Shown here: positions 14,243 through 15,748 of the stretch, in pieces | How positions within the stretch are numbered: the first letter of the stretch is position 1 | Layout: each line of letters begins with the position of its first letter | Assembly: GCA_964401045.1 (NCBI GenBank) | Contig: CAYNXB010000060.1 | Location: 1-15,748, forward strand | DNA from: CAYNXB01 sp964401045 | GTDB lineage: Bacteria; Pseudomonadota; Alphaproteobacteria; Sphingomonadales; Sphingomonadaceae | Length of the DNA stretch: 15,748 nucleotides | Direction: 5' to 3' | The notes under the pieces: model-generated | Seen by the model: the letters and a program-made list of their open reading frames with translations, nothing else | Databases searched by the model: none | What the model was told of the DNA's origin: nothing | Made by a program: the position numbers and the translations under genes

Positions 14243-14832
14243 AGGTCGTCCGCCTGCATCTGCAGGATCGGCCGGTGCGGCTGGTGCTCGGCGAGCTTAT
14301 CGAGCAGCGCATTGAGCGTGCAATCGACGATCAGGATGTCCTTGTGCGCCGCGCGCACGAAGCCGGTCTCGACCATCTGGCGGTAGAAGGCGATCAGGCT
14401 GTCGTAGAAGCCGAACGCGTTGAGCAGGCCGACCGGCCTGGCGTGGTAGCCGAGCTGCGCCCAGCTCAGCGCTTCCCACAGCTCGTCCATCGTTCCGACG
14501 CCGCCGGGCAAGGTGAGGAACCCGTCGGAAAGGTCGGTGAAGGCCTGTTTGCGTTCGTGCATGTTGGCGACGATCTTGAGGTCGGTGCAATCGCGATTGG
14601 CAAGCTCGGCGCCGATCATCGCCTCGGGGATGACGCCGATCACTTCGCCGCCCGCGCCGAGCGCGCCACTCGCCAGCGCGCCCATCAGCCCGAGCCGTCC
14701 GCCACCGTAGACCACGCCGATGCCGCGATTGGCGAGCGCCGCTCCGACCTCGCATGCGAGTGCGACGTAGCGAGGGTCCTCCGGGGCTGCCGAGCCGCAA
14801 TAGACTGCGAGGCGCTGGAGATTGGCGGTCAT
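14239..14832 (-). CDS. LOG-family protein (TIGR00730), nucleoside 5'-monophosphate phosphoribohydrolase
   Basis: Rossmann-fold enzyme of the lysine-decarboxylase-like/LOG family, which hydrolyses nucleoside 5'-monophosphates to base and ribose 5-phosphate and in plants activates cytokinins. The signature PGGVGTMDE and the upstream NMHERK that supplies the conserved Arg-Lys are both present, with VYGGGRLGLMGALASGAL at the nucleotide-binding turn. From the ATG at 14832 the product is 197 residues, starting MTANLQRLAVYCGS as family members do. A TTG at 14877 would add 15 residues and sit only four bases after the crtI stop, and cannot be ruled out. Its stop overlaps the crtB start. A LOG gene between crtI and crtB is unexpected for carotenoid synthesis; bacterial LOG proteins have few proven roles. 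Confidence 0.88.
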   Translation of the reverse strand: MTANLQRLAVYCGSAAPEDPRYVALACEVGAALANRGIGVVYGGGRLGLMGALASGALGAGGEVIGVIPEAMIGAELANRDCTDLKIVANMHERKQAFTDLSDGFLTLPGGVGTMDELWEALSWAQLGYHARPVGLLNAFGFYDSLIAFYRQMVETGFVRAAHKDILIVDCTLNALLDKLAEHQPHRPILQMQADDL

Positions 14833-14881
14833 CGCTGCAGCGACCCCGTTGCGCTCCTGTGCCTCTGCGAGCGCCAAAACC

Positions 14882-15748
14882 TCATCCCGCCAGATCCCCG
14901 AGCATCAGCCCGGCAGTCGCCTTGGCGCCCGCGAGAACCCCGGGAATTCCTGCGCCGGGATGGGTGCCTGCGCCGACGATGTAGAAATTTCCCAACACGT
15001 CGTCCCTGTTGTGTGCCCTGAAGAACGCGCTTTGGGTGAGGATCGGTTCCAGCGAAAATGCACTACCGAGGTGGGCGTTGAGATCGGTCGCGAAATCGCG
15101 CGGGGTGTAGGAGAACTTGGTGACGATGCGATCATGGATATCGGGGATCAGCCGCCGCCCGACTTCGTCGAGCACGCGCCGCTCGAGGATCGGCGCGATC
15201 TCGTCCCAGTCCACGGCCAGCTTGCCGAGATGCGCGACCGGGACCAGTGCGTAGAACGTGCTCTTGCCCTCGGGCGCGAGCGACGGGTCGGTCACGGTCG
15301 GGTGGTGGAGGTAGATCGAGAAGTCCGTCGGCAGCACGCCGTGGTTGTAGATATCGTCGAGCAGGCCCTTGTAACGGGGGCCGAACAGCAAGGTGTGATG
15401 CGGGATGCCGGGCCAGTTCCCCTCGATCCCGAAGTGGACCACGAACAGCGAGGGCGAGAAGCGCTTCTTCGCCAGTTTGCGCGCGTAGTCGCGCCCGCGC
15501 GGGCTCTCTCCCAGCAGGTCGCGGTAGCTGTGCACCAGGTCACCGTTGCTGGCGATCGCATCGAACCGCTCGCGCCAGCCGCTCGCGGTTTCGACCTCGC
15601 GCACCCGGTCGCCGACGGTATGGATGCGCACGACCGGATCGCCGAGGCGCATCACGCCGCCGAGCCGCTCGAAGTGCCGGGTCAGCGCCGCGACCAGCCG
15701 GTTGGTGCCGCCGCGCGGCCACCACACTCCGCCGTCGCGCTCGAGCTT
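14882..15748 (-). CDS. crtI: Phytoene desaturase (CrtI), C-terminal part only
   Basis: FAD-dependent desaturase that turns phytoene into lycopene or an intermediate. The last 288 residues are in the window and the N-terminal part, with the FAD-binding GxGxxG, lies beyond the right edge; CrtI is usually near 500 residues. The frame enters as GGVWWPRGGTNRLVAAL, the conserved block after which CrtI proteins build their second nucleotide-binding region, and ends with NFYIVGAGTHPGAGIPGVLA followed by GAKATAGLML, the bacterial CrtI C-terminal signature. YNHGVLPTDFSIYLHHPTVT and TQSAFFRAHNRDD are also typical. It heads the visible minus-strand cluster that continues into the LOG and crtB genes. Confidence 0.95.
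   Translation of the reverse strand, partial: KLERDGGVWWPRGGTNRLVAALTRHFERLGGVMRLGDPVVRIHTVGDRVREVETASGWRERFDAIASNGDLVHSYRDLLGESPRGRDYARKLAKKRFSPSLFVVHFGIEGNWPGIPHHTLLFGPRYKGLLDDIYNHGVLPTDFSIYLHHPTVTDPSLAPEGKSTFYALVPVAHLGKLAVDWDEIAPILERRVLDEVGRRLIPDIHDRIVTKFSYTPRDFATDLNAHLGSAFSLEPILTQSAFFRAHNRDDVLGNFYIVGAGTHPGAGIPGVLAGAKATAGLMLGDLAG

Overview
The window is high-G+C bacterial chromosome. Gene content and protein styles point to an alphaproteobacterium of the order Sphingomonadales, probably Erythrobacteraceae-like: a one-base overlapping cysDN pair, crtI/crtB carotenoid genes, a family-typical Crp/Fnr regulator, and a short intergenic repeat whose core I recall as common in sphingomonads. This placement is recalled from protein resemblance, not computed. 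No phage, plasmid, transposase or CRISPR signature is visible. Both ends cut a gene: cysN at the left, phytoene desaturase at the right.

Left third (1-4377): sulfate activation genes cysD and cysN (minus) stand back to back with a plus-strand pair encoding a MaoC-type acyl-CoA hydratase and a TauD/TfdA-type 2-oxoglutarate dioxygenase. That pair ends in a perfect hairpin, facing an RBBP9-like serine hydrolase (minus). A Crp/Fnr-type regulator (minus) follows.

Middle (4538-9394): tRNA-Gly(CCC), then plus-strand genes for a small GDT1-like membrane protein with worn motifs, a Dps/ferritin-like protein behind a stress-sigma-like promoter, and a Nudix hydrolase fused in frame to a methyltransferase. 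DNA polymerase IV (dinB, minus) overlaps the end of the fusion gene by four bases and is divergent from a Bcr/CflA-type drug exporter.

Right third (9408-15748, all minus): in transcription order, crtI (partial), a LOG-family nucleotide hydrolase, crtB, a biotin-dependent acyl-CoA carboxylase alpha subunit, an inverted pair of REP-like elements, and an MHS-type major facilitator symporter with an inserted soluble domain. The first four are tightly packed, two of the junctions being 4-base stop/start overlaps, so they look co-transcribed. CrtB and CrtI would make phytoene and desaturate it; why a LOG protein and an acyl-CoA carboxylase travel with them is unclear.

The 100-N gap inside the carboxylase gene is very probably an assembly artefact. 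Identical 55-base sequences abut both sides of it, and removing the gap plus one copy restores an exact open frame. The most unusual biological items are the Nudix-methyltransferase fusion, the inverted REP pair, the crt/LOG/carboxylase operon and the putative promoter with two palindromes ahead of dps. I saw no complete, clearly undescribed system.
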